The position numbers and the translations under genes were made by a program. Source: Bacteroidota bacterium (GTDB taxonomy: Bacteria > Bacteroidota > Bacteroidia > Bacteroidales > UBA12481). From it: a stretch of 64,000 nucleotides of DNA. Location: positions 1-64,000 of the forward strand of contig JABHCC010000095.1 in the NCBI GenBank assembly GCA_018669475.1, given 5' to 3'. Shown here piece by piece: positions 1 to 7,659 of this stretch. The first letter of the stretch is position 1, and each line of letters opens with the position of its first letter. The notes beneath the pieces were generated by a model, which saw only the letters and a list, made by a program, of their open reading frames with translations, searched no databases and had not been told where the DNA came from.

Positions 1-318
1 CCTCTTGCCCGAACATCAACATGGTTTTTGATAACGGTAGGATTGGCTCTGTTTATTCTACTTCTCACCTACTATATCTGCTTCTGGCGTACTGGTTTGT
101 GGAAGTACACCCATGAGAAAGTCGACAAACTCGATGAAAGGGAGCTGGCTGAAAACAACAGGGCTCTCAGATTCTCCTATTCTGTTTTTTCAATACTGGT
201 ACTGACTATGATGCTAATTTATGTTTTGGCCGAAGTTACCATCTCCATTATACCAGTTGTGTTACTGATATATTTAGCTCATGTGCTGCCCGGGGTTTAT
301 TTGGGGTTTAGGAAATAG
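1..318 (+). CDS. Hypothetical membrane protein, 5' end cut by window edge
   Basis: The reading frame is open from the first base, so the true start lies outside the window; a TTG at 28 is only the first alternative start codon. The visible part has a hydrophobic N-terminal segment, a charged stretch (about residues 27-47 from the TTG) and two more hydrophobic segments near the C-terminus, so it is an inner-membrane protein with about three spans. It ends at TAG 316-318 and is convergent with the lipoprotein gene at 322. No family is recognised. Confidence 0.6.
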   Translation, partial: PLARTSTWFLITVGLALFILLLTYYICFWRTGLWKYTHEKVDKLDERELAENNRALRFSYSVFSILVLTMMLIYVLAEVTISIIPVVLLIYLAHVLPGVYLGFRK

Positions 319-321
319 GGC

Positions 322-1263
322 TTACTCTATCCATTCAACAAACTTCAATCTCTCGGTCTTCGCCGAATGAGCCAGTGTATCGATGAATTCCTGATCCGGC
401 AGGTAGTTGTACAGACCTCCGCTGGCACGACTGGCCAGGATACCGTGTGCATTTATGAGATTTGAATAGGGTTTGTCAATAAGGTCAATCACCCAGTCTT
501 TATAGACAAGGTAATCAGCCCATTGCTCATTGCCACCAGATGCGAGAATGTCAATACCCAGTATGCGTCGGACTAAGACATGGCGGTCTTCCTTAATCAT
601 ATATAACATGAAATCAATCCATTCTTCTCCAAGGAGTACAAAATTATAGCTATAGCGTGTCCAGTCGAGATGACATGTATCCATACCGTTTTCTGTAATC
701 TCCAGATACTTCAGGCGCACTGTTGTCTCGCACACTTTTGGAAATCCGTTCCATTCAATTCTTACGTGCTCTTCTTCATAAAAATCCAGTACTTTTTTAT
801 ACTCAGGATTTGGGTATTTAAACCGCGGTTGACTCCTTACCCATACAGTACCTTTTACATACCAGTTGATTTCAGGTAGTTCGATTCTGACAGCTATTCC
901 TCTTCCGTGAGGTATGGGGTAGTTAGTTTTATATAGTCGATGTGGACTGGCCGGAAAAATCCCTGGTGCCCTTTCCAATTCTTCAGTGGGCTCCAGTTGA
1001 ACACTTAAAAGTCCACCTCCTGTTCCAAAGAAATCAAAGAAAACCAGGGCATCAGAATAGTACAATGTATCTGGATCTTGCAGAACCTCATTAAGCCCCA
1101 TTCCTGAAAATGTTTTTCCCAGACGTAAGTAATGCACGCTGTCATCTGCATCCAACAGACAATGGACCACAGGCCAGCTTTGCTCTGCAAGCGGATGTTC
1201 AATATCTTCCTCACAACTTAGTAGCAGAAGTGCCAAAATGCATATGTATAAGAGCTTTTCCAT
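322..1263 (-). CDS. DUF4249-like outer-membrane-associated lipoprotein
   Basis: 313 residues. The N-terminus is a lipoprotein signal peptide: a hydrophobic core, then LLLLSC with Cys17 as the predicted lipidation site, followed by EED. The region after it (VVHCLLDADDSVHYLRLGKTF) resembles the start of the DUF4249 family, which in Bacteroidota usually accompanies TonB receptors with a carboxypeptidase-regulatory N-terminus. Such a receptor-like gene lies two genes upstream. Start ATG is 3 nt after the stop of the FISUMP lipoprotein gene, so the two are co-transcribed. The DUF4249 assignment is by resemblance only; function is unknown. Confidence 0.7.
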   Translation of the reverse strand: MEKLLYICILALLLLSCEEDIEHPLAEQSWPVVHCLLDADDSVHYLRLGKTFSGMGLNEVLQDPDTLYYSDALVFFDFFGTGGGLLSVQLEPTEELERAPGIFPASPHRLYKTNYPIPHGRGIAVRIELPEINWYVKGTVWVRSQPRFKYPNPEYKKVLDFYEEEHVRIEWNGFPKVCETTVRLKYLEITENGMDTCHLDWTRYSYNFVLLGEEWIDFMLYMIKEDRHVLVRRILGIDILASGGNEQWADYLVYKDWVIDLIDKPYSNLINAHGILASRASGGLYNYLPDQEFIDTLAHSAKTERLKFVEWIE

Positions 1264-1266
1264 TAG

Positions 1267-2259
1267 TTAATCTCTTTTAACACAGCGAATTGGTGCAAGC
1301 CCCATGTACTTCTTGATACTAGCACCCGAATATCTCATAGAGTAAATATTATTACTATACTGAGGAGGATGAGAACTAGCCACAAAGGGTACTATTTGCT
1401 CTCTGCCATTATAGAAGTCATTGTTAAATTCACTAGTCAGATATACCCAATATGAAGAGAGTGGATCGCTATCAATTGTTTGCCAATTAAGCATGCGTGG
1501 CTGGATTCCGATACGAGTAAGGTTGAGGTTTGAAAAGCCCCCTTCAGCATAAAATTTCACTAATCCTTTATTAGTACCAATAATCGTCTGCCAATCATCT
1601 CGAGTGGGTAATTCCCAACCATCAGGACAAATACCCTGAACAGAAGATGTATCATGGTTTTTCGCCTCCATCCAATCATAGAAGGTCAGGGCTCCTCCTA
1701 ATACTCTTCTGACAGATTCATCGTTCTGATAACAATATTTATGCACTATATCGTCATCTAAAACCGTGTCGGCGATGGCAAGAAGTTCTCCATAATTCAG
1801 ATTCTCGGCCATCCACACCAGATGACCAAGCCTGACTGTTTTGTACACCTGTCCGTCACGCATATCCCTGAATGATGAAGTATCTGTTTCGGCTCCCCAG
1901 GTTTCTATAGTCTTGCTTTTTGAATTGGTTTGACCGTAGCGATCCTTGACCTCTACTGTGATATCATATAAACCAGGCTCCATAAACAATTCTATCCTGT
2001 AGGGATAATCACTATATTCAGTATCCCATATGCTGTCACTATTGAAATCCCATCGATATTCCAGCAATTGTTCGATATTGTCTGCATCACTACTACCAGC
2101 AGCATTTAAGACAAAAAGCGTAGTAGAATCCCCTCTTCCCGGGGCAATATTGAATCGCACTTTCGGTGGGAGAAAATCATCCGGCGGTACATCGCTTAAA
2201 GGTTCACATGAGCAAATCGTAAGCAGTAATAATCCCGATAAAATGCGGTACATATACAT
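1267..2259 (-). CDS. Lipoprotein with PKD-like and FISUMP domains
   Basis: 330 residues. A short lipoprotein signal peptide ends at LLTICSC. Residues about 30-120 look like a PKD/Ig-like domain (AAGSSDADN, YRWDFNSDS, GLYDITVEVKD). Residues about 130-330 are a FISUMP domain (Fibrobacter succinogenes major paralogous domain): DGQVYKTVRLGHLVWMAENLNYG, CPDGWELPTRDDW and a C-terminal PIRCVKRD are typical. FISUMP proteins are surface-exposed with poorly known function. It is first of a two-gene unit with the DUF4249-like gene; a TAnnTTTG element lies 47 nt upstream of the start. Confidence 0.85.
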   Translation of the reverse strand: MYMYRILSGLLLLTICSCEPLSDVPPDDFLPPKVRFNIAPGRGDSTTLFVLNAAGSSDADNIEQLLEYRWDFNSDSIWDTEYSDYPYRIELFMEPGLYDITVEVKDRYGQTNSKSKTIETWGAETDTSSFRDMRDGQVYKTVRLGHLVWMAENLNYGELLAIADTVLDDDIVHKYCYQNDESVRRVLGGALTFYDWMEAKNHDTSSVQGICPDGWELPTRDDWQTIIGTNKGLVKFYAEGGFSNLNLTRIGIQPRMLNWQTIDSDPLSSYWVYLTSEFNNDFYNGREQIVPFVASSHPPQYSNNIYSMRYSGASIKKYMGLAPIRCVKRD

Positions 2260-2305
2260 TGCTAAAGATGAAAGTTTATTTTATTCTTCAAGGGGACAGA
2301 CAATA

Positions 2306-2313
2306 CAAATATA
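2306..2313 (-). promoter_or_regulatory. Bacteroidota -7 promoter element for the lipoprotein pair
   Basis: Read on the minus strand this is TATATTTG, matching the phylum's TAnnTTTG -7 consensus, 47 nt before the start at 2259. No clear TTTG -33 box was seen. This is a motif match only. Confidence 0.4.
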
Positions 2314-2367
2314 CGAAGAAACCATTCAGGAATCAAAGAGCTCTGAAGCATGCAAAACCAACAACCC

Positions 2368-2428
2368 CGTTACTCCGTTACTCGGTGACTCTGTTACTCT
2401 GTGACTCTGTTACTCTGTTACTCTGTGG
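2368..2428. repeat. Tandem array A1, period 8
   Basis: Seven consecutive 8-mers related to CGTTACTC/TGTTACTC/TGTGACTC, ending directly at the stop codon (2429-2431) of the minus-strand gene to the right. It fills the distal half of the 169-bp gap between the FISUMP lipoprotein start and that stop. It is the only array here with period 8. Confidence 0.85.
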
Positions 2429-3745
2429 CTAAAAAAACTTTTTTAGGCTTTCTATTAGTATTGATGCCTTGTTCATTTCTTGTTGCAGGTCATAAAGATC
2501 ATCATTTATTTGCCAAAAATTTTGATAGTCCTGTAACCACCAATTGCCTGAATTTGCAATGTATTGCTCCTGTAAGTTTTTTTCCAGACTTCCGAGTTGT
2601 TCTTCAATTTTGTCATAATCTTCATCAGGTCTGATATGATAAGTTATCCAACTCTCTGGTTTATATTCTACAAATGGTAACATACTATAATGGATCATTG
2701 ACCAAATCTCTCCATGATCCAGTTTAAAATCATCAAAACGTTGCGCAAGTACTTTATACTCATTCCAGTATTCTATCCCAGGCCCTGATTGATAAACATG
2801 AACAGAATGTATAAAAGGTTCATGATTGAAATAGTTAAAGCGGATAATGATCTGCTGATTAAGCTCCATCTGGAAACGATTGCTACGAATAGCTTTTGAG
2901 CTCAAATTCAATATTTTGATCTCATAGTCATCGGCATAAATATGGATATCACCCATCTGATTTTTTTTCTCAAAATGTATGCTATACAACTTTTGATTGT
3001 TTTCAAAATATATCGAATCAAGTCGAAATGTATAACTTCGATAATACTTCTTTGACAGCGGTCCATATTGCTCCAGTCTGCGTAATCGTGAAAGACTGAA
3101 ACTATTACCCGAGGAAACATCAGACATCTGTTTTCCATCCAAATGATATCTGGCAAGGTTTAACCATTTCTCTTGCCTGTCACTTCTTCTTGTATTCTCA
3201 CAAAAAAAGGAATATCCAGCTTGTGGATGATCATTCCCATTATAAACAGCATAGCCTATGCTTTCAGTATACATAACATACGAACCATCAATTTTTGCTT
3301 TCTCACGGTAATGCCCCATTGCAATATGAGGATCTTTTCGTCTCTCTTTTTGGTAGACTTGCACGGCTCGTTTCATTAGCTTAAGAGGATCCGGTCTCCG
3401 GGCCGAAATAACCACTTCATTCAGCTCATACTTTTTAGGTGTGAGACTGATAAGTCTTTCTCCATTATCAATAAAGTCGGATATATCACAAGTGATCTTT
3501 TCGTATCCAAGACATGAGAACAAAATTGAATCGCCTTGAATCGGATCGAATACCTGTGAATTGAATTGGCCCACACTATCTGATAAAATCGCTATCTGCT
3601 TATTTAGCAATATAATTTGCACATTGGACAAGCTTTGTTTAGTCTCTTTATCAGTAATCCTACCGGATATTATAATACTCTCCTGAGCAGAAAGATGTAC
3701 ACTAAATAATAAAGCTAAGCAAAGGGGGATAAGTATTCTTTTCAT
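2429..3745 (-). CDS. Secreted protein with carboxypeptidase-regulatory-like N-terminal domain
   Basis: 438 residues from the preferred ATG at 3745. A start seven codons further up exists, but the signal peptide MKRILIPLCLALLFSVHLSAQ begins here. After cleavage comes a carboxypeptidase-regulatory-like beta-sandwich (about 25-110: ISGRITDKETKQSLSNVQI, then ELNEVVISAR), followed by about 320 residues typical of Bacteroidota cell-surface proteins that have lost the TonB barrel. No plug or barrel is visible. Its signal peptide and upstream leader are near copies of those of the TonB receptor at 6870. Function unknown; envelope location inferred. Confidence 0.8.
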   Translation of the reverse strand: MKRILIPLCLALLFSVHLSAQESIIISGRITDKETKQSLSNVQIILLNKQIAILSDSVGQFNSQVFDPIQGDSILFSCLGYEKITCDISDFIDNGERLISLTPKKYELNEVVISARRPDPLKLMKRAVQVYQKERRKDPHIAMGHYREKAKIDGSYVMYTESIGYAVYNGNDHPQAGYSFFCENTRRSDRQEKWLNLARYHLDGKQMSDVSSGNSFSLSRLRRLEQYGPLSKKYYRSYTFRLDSIYFENNQKLYSIHFEKKNQMGDIHIYADDYEIKILNLSSKAIRSNRFQMELNQQIIIRFNYFNHEPFIHSVHVYQSGPGIEYWNEYKVLAQRFDDFKLDHGEIWSMIHYSMLPFVEYKPESWITYHIRPDEDYDKIEEQLGSLEKNLQEQYIANSGNWWLQDYQNFWQINDDLYDLQQEMNKASILIESLKKFF

Positions 3746-3763
3746 GCAATAATGGAGTTTATT

Positions 3764-3771
3764 CAAAGATA
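3764..3771 (-). promoter_or_regulatory. -7 element TATCTTTG, abutting array A2
   Basis: TATCTTTG on the minus strand, 18 nt before the preferred start at 3745. The sequence where a -33 box would sit is already part of array A2. The same element and spacing occur at 6889-6896 before the TonB receptor. Confidence 0.5.
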
Positions 3772-3782
3772 GCTAAGAAAAC

Positions 3783-4020
3783 GGGAGATCGGGAGTCGGG
3801 AGTCGGGAGTCGGGGGATCGGAAAACGTGACGCCATGGTGACGCCGACGTGACGCCGAGGTGACGCCATTGGACTTCGGACTTTTCGGACACTTCACTGA
3901 CCAACGACCATGGACCAACGACCATGGACCAACGACCAAGGACAGTCCCTTGTCCCTTGTCCCCTGTCCCTTGTCCCCAGTCCCCAGTCCCCCGTTCCCC
4001 AGTCCCCCGGATCGTTCGGA
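3783..4020. repeat. Tandem array A2, modular short-period blocks
   Basis: Fills the gap between the start at 3745 and the TonB receptor stop at 4021. Block order on the plus strand: GGGAGTC units (period 7); four GTGACGCC cores (period 11); a GGACTTC-like spacer; GGACCAACGACCAT units (period 14, two heptamers); then CCCTTGT and CCCAGTC units (period 7) up to the stop codon. Array A3 has the same blocks in the same order. Open frames inside are low-complexity and not taken as genes. Confidence 0.9.
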
Positions 4021-4034
4021 CTAAAGTCCGAACG
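4013..4034. repeat. Perfect 10-bp hairpin spanning the TonB receptor stop codon
   Basis: CGTTCGGACT and AGTCCGAACG are exact inverted repeats with a 2-nt loop (AA). The stop codon (4021-4023) lies in the left arm and loop and the last codons in the right arm. There is no T-run, so it is not a standard terminator; it could block 3' exonucleases or pause RNA polymerase. Confidence 0.7.
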
Positions 4035-6870
4035 TCGCTCTTGCGAACAAAAACCTTCCCGCAAATCCGAACTGAGTTGATCTGCGAGAATACGGAAATC
4101 TTCCTGAGCTGTAATCGGCATTATCCGGCAGGATCATATCGGGATATGTATCCAACAGGTTATTCGCACCGATACATAGTGTGAGATTATCTTTTATGGT
4201 ATAGGCGAGGGACAAATCAACCAGAAATTTTGCCGGCAACACCTGCTGGTCGGCAACAATTCTGCTTGCATGAGTAACTTTACCAAAATACGATTCACGT
4301 AATAACACGGTGAAACCTTTTAAGCTATAACTGTAGCTCAGGCTCATTTTTGTTTTCGGTGAGGCTGACTCAAGAAGCACCCTGTCAAACTCATTGAAAT
4401 AAGTATCGAGTTTATTAGCAAGCAAATCAGAGGCATGTATATCGCCAATCTGATGAGTCTCAGACAGAGTAGCTGAGAAATCACTGCGAATTTTTCCCTG
4501 TCCGAGTTTGCTGTGATAACTGAATACTACGTCAATTCCTCGTGAGCGGGCATCAATTGTGTTTGAAAAAAATGTGGCTGAAGAGGCGCCAACCTGAGTA
4601 AGGATTGCTGCCAACTCTGCATCTTCAATACTATTGCCTGCACTGAATGAACCCGTGTAGGTGATACGGTCGTAGATGCTGATTTGAAAAGCATCAATGC
4701 TCATGCTAACATTCCAGGCCGGAATTCGCATGGAAAAACCGCCACTATAATTCTGTGACCTTTCATGTTTGAGCTCCGGAATACCTAATAGTCGGGCGAG
4801 CTTGCTGTCGTTGGCAAAGGTGCCGATTTCAAAAGGTTGTCCGCCGACAAATTGTGTATTCACCCTGTTAAAATAGAGCTGATGCAGAGAAGGGGCCCTG
4901 AAACCTGTACTATGGGCCGCCCTGACCATAAAATTCTTTGCGATCTTATATCGGCTGGCAATTTTATAATTCATTGTTCCCCCAAAATCACTGTAGTTTT
5001 CATAGCGGATTGCTGCATTAAGCATAAACTTTTTGCTTAGGTCCAGCTCAAGGTCGGCATATGCAGCCAGATTATTGCGGTATCTGTTTAGTTCATTTGC
5101 AGGCCTGAAGCCAGGAAAAACCTGGACTCCACCCGGACGACTACTACCGAAAAAATCAGTCACAGTTAAATTCGGATCAGGGTGTGAACTCGTCACATCA
5201 CCATTTATATTATAAAGGGCGTATGAACTCTCCTCACCAGCATAAATCTGGTAATTCTCAAGTCGATGCTCTAATCCCCAGGCAATATTTAATCCGGAGA
5301 ATACATCTTTCCAGAAACGCGACACATCCAGATTGGTAGTATTCTGCATAAATGAATGTCCGCCAGCATCAATCATAATTGGTGAATTCGATTCCATCGA
5401 AGCATTTACGGTATTTCCAATCACATGCATGAAGCTATTGGATCCATAGGTATTACTGAAATCCACTGTCCAGTTTTTGACAAGACCTTTTATTCCAATT
5501 GATAGAGATTTATCTACTATCTGCGAGTTTATTTCAGGTATAAATCCGTTTATAAATATCGGAGTGTACGTTCTTGACTGATAGGGTAAACGATAAAAGC
5601 CTCCTGAATTTCCGGTGCGATAAGATATCCCACTGAATGAATAGATCTTTGCTGTTTCACCAAGAGGCAAGCTGAAATTTGCAAAGAATTTTCCCTCACG
5701 CAAACGTGATTGACCGGTACGCATATTAAAATCGCTACGATTAAAACCTCTTGCCATGAGCTCATCATCAGTAACATCATCATTAAGATAGCTTTGCAAG
5801 GCAGTCATGCCAGGATCAATGTCCTGTGAAGTCTCATCAAAACCTAAGCCAATAGCATAATCTGATATCACATCCAGAGACAAGCCTGACAGGTCGTAAC
5901 CATCACTGAAGGCAAGTCTTTCAACTGTATTATAGCGGCTGAAAATCTGTCCTTCAAAATCTCCTGTTCTGTCAGTTGGCTCTCTGAGATTCACCTCCCC
6001 TGAAAAAACCAGGGCTCCCCCATCCTTCCCAAGAGGAACACCATAACTGGCAGATAAAGCATTCTTTTGTCCGTCAAGCTCCTCGCCCTCTGATGTAAAA
6101 TTAGCTCCTGAAGTGTAAGAAAAATTCAACTCATTAATATTCTCCTTCAGAACGATGTTAATAACCCCGGCAATGGCATCAGATCCATACTGGGCTGATG
6201 CTCCATCGCGGAGCACTTCTATTCTTTGGATTGCAACCACCGGAATTGAGTTGAGATCGGTACCTACTGAACCACGACCTACCGTACCGTTAACATTTAC
6301 CATCGATGAGGTATGCCTGCGTTTTCCATTGATCAGCACTAAAACATGATCAGGACCTAAGCCTCTCAGGGAAGCCGGATCAATATGATCGGTACCATCT
6401 GAAATGGTCTGAGGGTTTGAAGAAAACGAAGGAGCAACATAATTAAGAATCTGATTTAATGACACTTGCGGAGCATTGGCAGCAATCTCGCGGATATCAA
6501 GAATATCCATTGGCACAGCTGTTTCCGTGGTTATCCGAAGTGCATTACGTGATCCAAGTACTGCCACCTCATGAATATTTATCCCTTCGGATAAGCTAAC
6601 ATCAATGATTTGTTGATTTCCGACAAGCACTTCCCGTTTTGAAAAACCAAGCATAGAAAACTGAAGCACATCACCTGATTCAGCCTTTAACTGATAGGAT
6701 CCATTCACATCGGTACTACTTCCCCTGTAAGTGTTTTTAATCAATACAGCAACACTGGCAAGAGGATTACCATTATCATCAGTGACGGTTCCTTTAACGA
6801 TTCTCTCCTGAGCGGAAAGAGGCACACTGAATAAAAAGGCTAAGCAAAGGGGGATAAGTATTGTTTTCAT
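4021..6870 (-). CDS. TonB-dependent outer-membrane receptor with carboxypeptidase-regulatory N-terminus
   Basis: 949 residues from ATG 6870. The frame stays open further upstream, but that part translates array A3, and the signal peptide MKTILIPLCLAFLFSVPLSAQ begins here. Domains: carboxypeptidase-regulatory-like (about 24-105), plug (about 115-240, with DHVLVLINGKRRH and GASAQYGSDAIAGVINI), then a TonB-dependent beta-barrel with a late NNLLDTYP motif and final barrel strand GRFLFARATF. It imports a large ligand using TonB energy; the ligand is unknown. No SusD gene is adjacent, so it is not a standard polysaccharide-utilisation pair. The last two codons and the stop lie inside a hairpin at the array edge. 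Confidence 0.9.
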   Translation of the reverse strand: MKTILIPLCLAFLFSVPLSAQERIVKGTVTDDNGNPLASVAVLIKNTYRGSSTDVNGSYQLKAESGDVLQFSMLGFSKREVLVGNQQIIDVSLSEGINIHEVAVLGSRNALRITTETAVPMDILDIREIAANAPQVSLNQILNYVAPSFSSNPQTISDGTDHIDPASLRGLGPDHVLVLINGKRRHTSSMVNVNGTVGRGSVGTDLNSIPVVAIQRIEVLRDGASAQYGSDAIAGVINIVLKENINELNFSYTSGANFTSEGEELDGQKNALSASYGVPLGKDGGALVFSGEVNLREPTDRTGDFEGQIFSRYNTVERLAFSDGYDLSGLSLDVISDYAIGLGFDETSQDIDPGMTALQSYLNDDVTDDELMARGFNRSDFNMRTGQSRLREGKFFANFSLPLGETAKIYSFSGISYRTGNSGGFYRLPYQSRTYTPIFINGFIPEINSQIVDKSLSIGIKGLVKNWTVDFSNTYGSNSFMHVIGNTVNASMESNSPIMIDAGGHSFMQNTTNLDVSRFWKDVFSGLNIAWGLEHRLENYQIYAGEESSYALYNINGDVTSSHPDPNLTVTDFFGSSRPGGVQVFPGFRPANELNRYRNNLAAYADLELDLSKKFMLNAAIRYENYSDFGGTMNYKIASRYKIAKNFMVRAAHSTGFRAPSLHQLYFNRVNTQFVGGQPFEIGTFANDSKLARLLGIPELKHERSQNYSGGFSMRIPAWNVSMSIDAFQISIYDRITYTGSFSAGNSIEDAELAAILTQVGASSATFFSNTIDARSRGIDVVFSYHSKLGQGKIRSDFSATLSETHQIGDIHASDLLANKLDTYFNEFDRVLLESASPKTKMSLSYSYSLKGFTVLLRESYFGKVTHASRIVADQQVLPAKFLVDLSLAYTIKDNLTLCIGANNLLDTYPDMILPDNADYSSGRFPYSRRSTQFGFAGRFLFARATFGL

Positions 6871-6888
6871 GCTATGAAGGAGTTTACT

Positions 6889-6896
6889 CAAAGATA
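6889..6896 (-). promoter_or_regulatory. -7 element TATCTTTG for the TonB receptor, abutting array A3
   Basis: TATCTTTG on the minus strand, 18 nt before ATG 6870. The heptamer array starts within about 10 bp upstream, so any -33 box lies within repeat sequence. The leader from here to the signal peptide is shared with the gene at 3745. Confidence 0.5.
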
Positions 6897-6905
6897 GCAA
6901 AGATC

Positions 6906-7211
6906 GGGAATCGGGATTCGGGAATCGGGAATCGGGATTCGGGAATCGGGAATCGGGATTCGGGAATCGGGAATCGGGGGGGAAGGGAAACGTGACGCCG
7001 TGGGGACAGGAAAACGTGACGCCTTCGTGACGCCATTGGGACAGGAAAACGTGACGCCGACGTGACGCCTTCGTGACGCCGACGTGACGCCTTTGGACTT
7101 CGGACTTTGGACCAACGACTTTGGACCAACGACAAGGGACCAACGACCAAGGACATTCTCTTGTCCCTTTGTCCCTGGTCCCTTGTCCCCGGTCTTCGGA
7201 CCCCGGACCCC
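6906..7211. repeat. Tandem array A3, modular short-period blocks with a 21-bp higher-order unit
   Basis: Covers most of the 363-bp gap between the TonB receptor and the next gene. Plus-strand order: ten heptamers at 6906-6975, alternating GGGAATC and GGGATTC so that a 21-bp unit repeats three times; seven CGTGACGCC copies with 2-3 nt or longer spacers (6991-7091); GGACTTC/GGACTTT units; GGACCAACGAC units; CCCTTGT/CCCTGGT units; GGACCCC units. The block order equals that of A2. Perfect 12-bp arms (GACAAGGGACCA and TGGTCCCTTGTC) allow a long hairpin between the last blocks. Confidence 0.9.
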
Positions 7212-7233
7212 AGACTTTTTTTTCAAAAAGTCT
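7212..7233. repeat. Perfect 9-bp hairpin immediately after a stop codon
   Basis: AGACTTTTT and AAAAAGTCT form an exact 9-bp stem with loop TTTC, ending at the base before the minus-strand stop codon 7234-7236. It may act as a weak terminator or 3' stabiliser for the gene at 7234-7629. Confidence 0.5.
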
Positions 7234-7629
7234 TTACTTCTTATCTTTCTTGATAACTTTCTTCTTTGCCTTGATTGGCATATCACCCATGCTGGTCATT
7301 GCTTTTCCGACGAAGCCTTTTTCTTTATCAAAAGTACCTTTGATATATACAGTTTCATCATCAACATACACCCTGAAAGAAAGTTCATTTTTCTCATACT
7401 TCACGTTTGAAGCCTTCATTTTGTAGTACTCGTTAAATACCACCTGCACTTTATATTCTTTCTTCTCTTTTGTAATTATAAAATCTCCTGATTGATAATC
7501 ATATGGTGCATCCGGAGCTGAAAAGGTCCAGGTTCCAACAGGGTCAATATCTTTGTCCGCTGGTGTAAAAGCAGTCAGACTCATGGCAAAAAGGATGCTT
7601 AGTCCGATAAAAAAAATGTTCTTCTTCAT
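7234..7629 (-). CDS. Small secreted protein, lipocalin-like
   Basis: 131 residues. A signal peptide (MKKNIFFIGLSILFAMSLTAF) is followed by DIDPVGTWTFSAPDAPYDY and alternating beta-strand-like sequence, as in small lipocalin-like proteins of this phylum, then a Lys-rich tail (KAKKKVIKKDKK). It starts 30 nt after the GH5 gene stop and is probably co-transcribed with it. The fold assignment is inference from the GTW motif and length; function is not known. Confidence 0.7.
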   Translation of the reverse strand: MKKNIFFIGLSILFAMSLTAFTPADKDIDPVGTWTFSAPDAPYDYQSGDFIITKEKKEYKVQVVFNEYYKMKASNVKYEKNELSFRVYVDDETVYIKGTFDKEKGFVGKAMTSMGDMPIKAKKKVIKKDKK

Positions 7630-7659
7630 GGTTGCTTAATTTTGTGTTAGAAATCGGGA

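Noticed and set aside
3894-4184. Pro/Arg-rich open frames on both strands inside array A2
   Set aside because: They translate 7- and 14-bp repeats and have low complexity; length comes from lack of stops in the repeat, not from coding.
6871-7143. 91-residue N-terminal extension of the TonB receptor
   Set aside because: It reads array sequence; a proper signal peptide starts at 6870.
3783-7233. CRISPR array
   Set aside because: Units are 7-14 bp, contiguous and degenerate, without unique spacers of 30 bp or cas genes nearby.
6884-7426. Several open frames of 90-132 codons over array A3
   Set aside because: Same reason as in A2; the real genes on both sides explain the edges.
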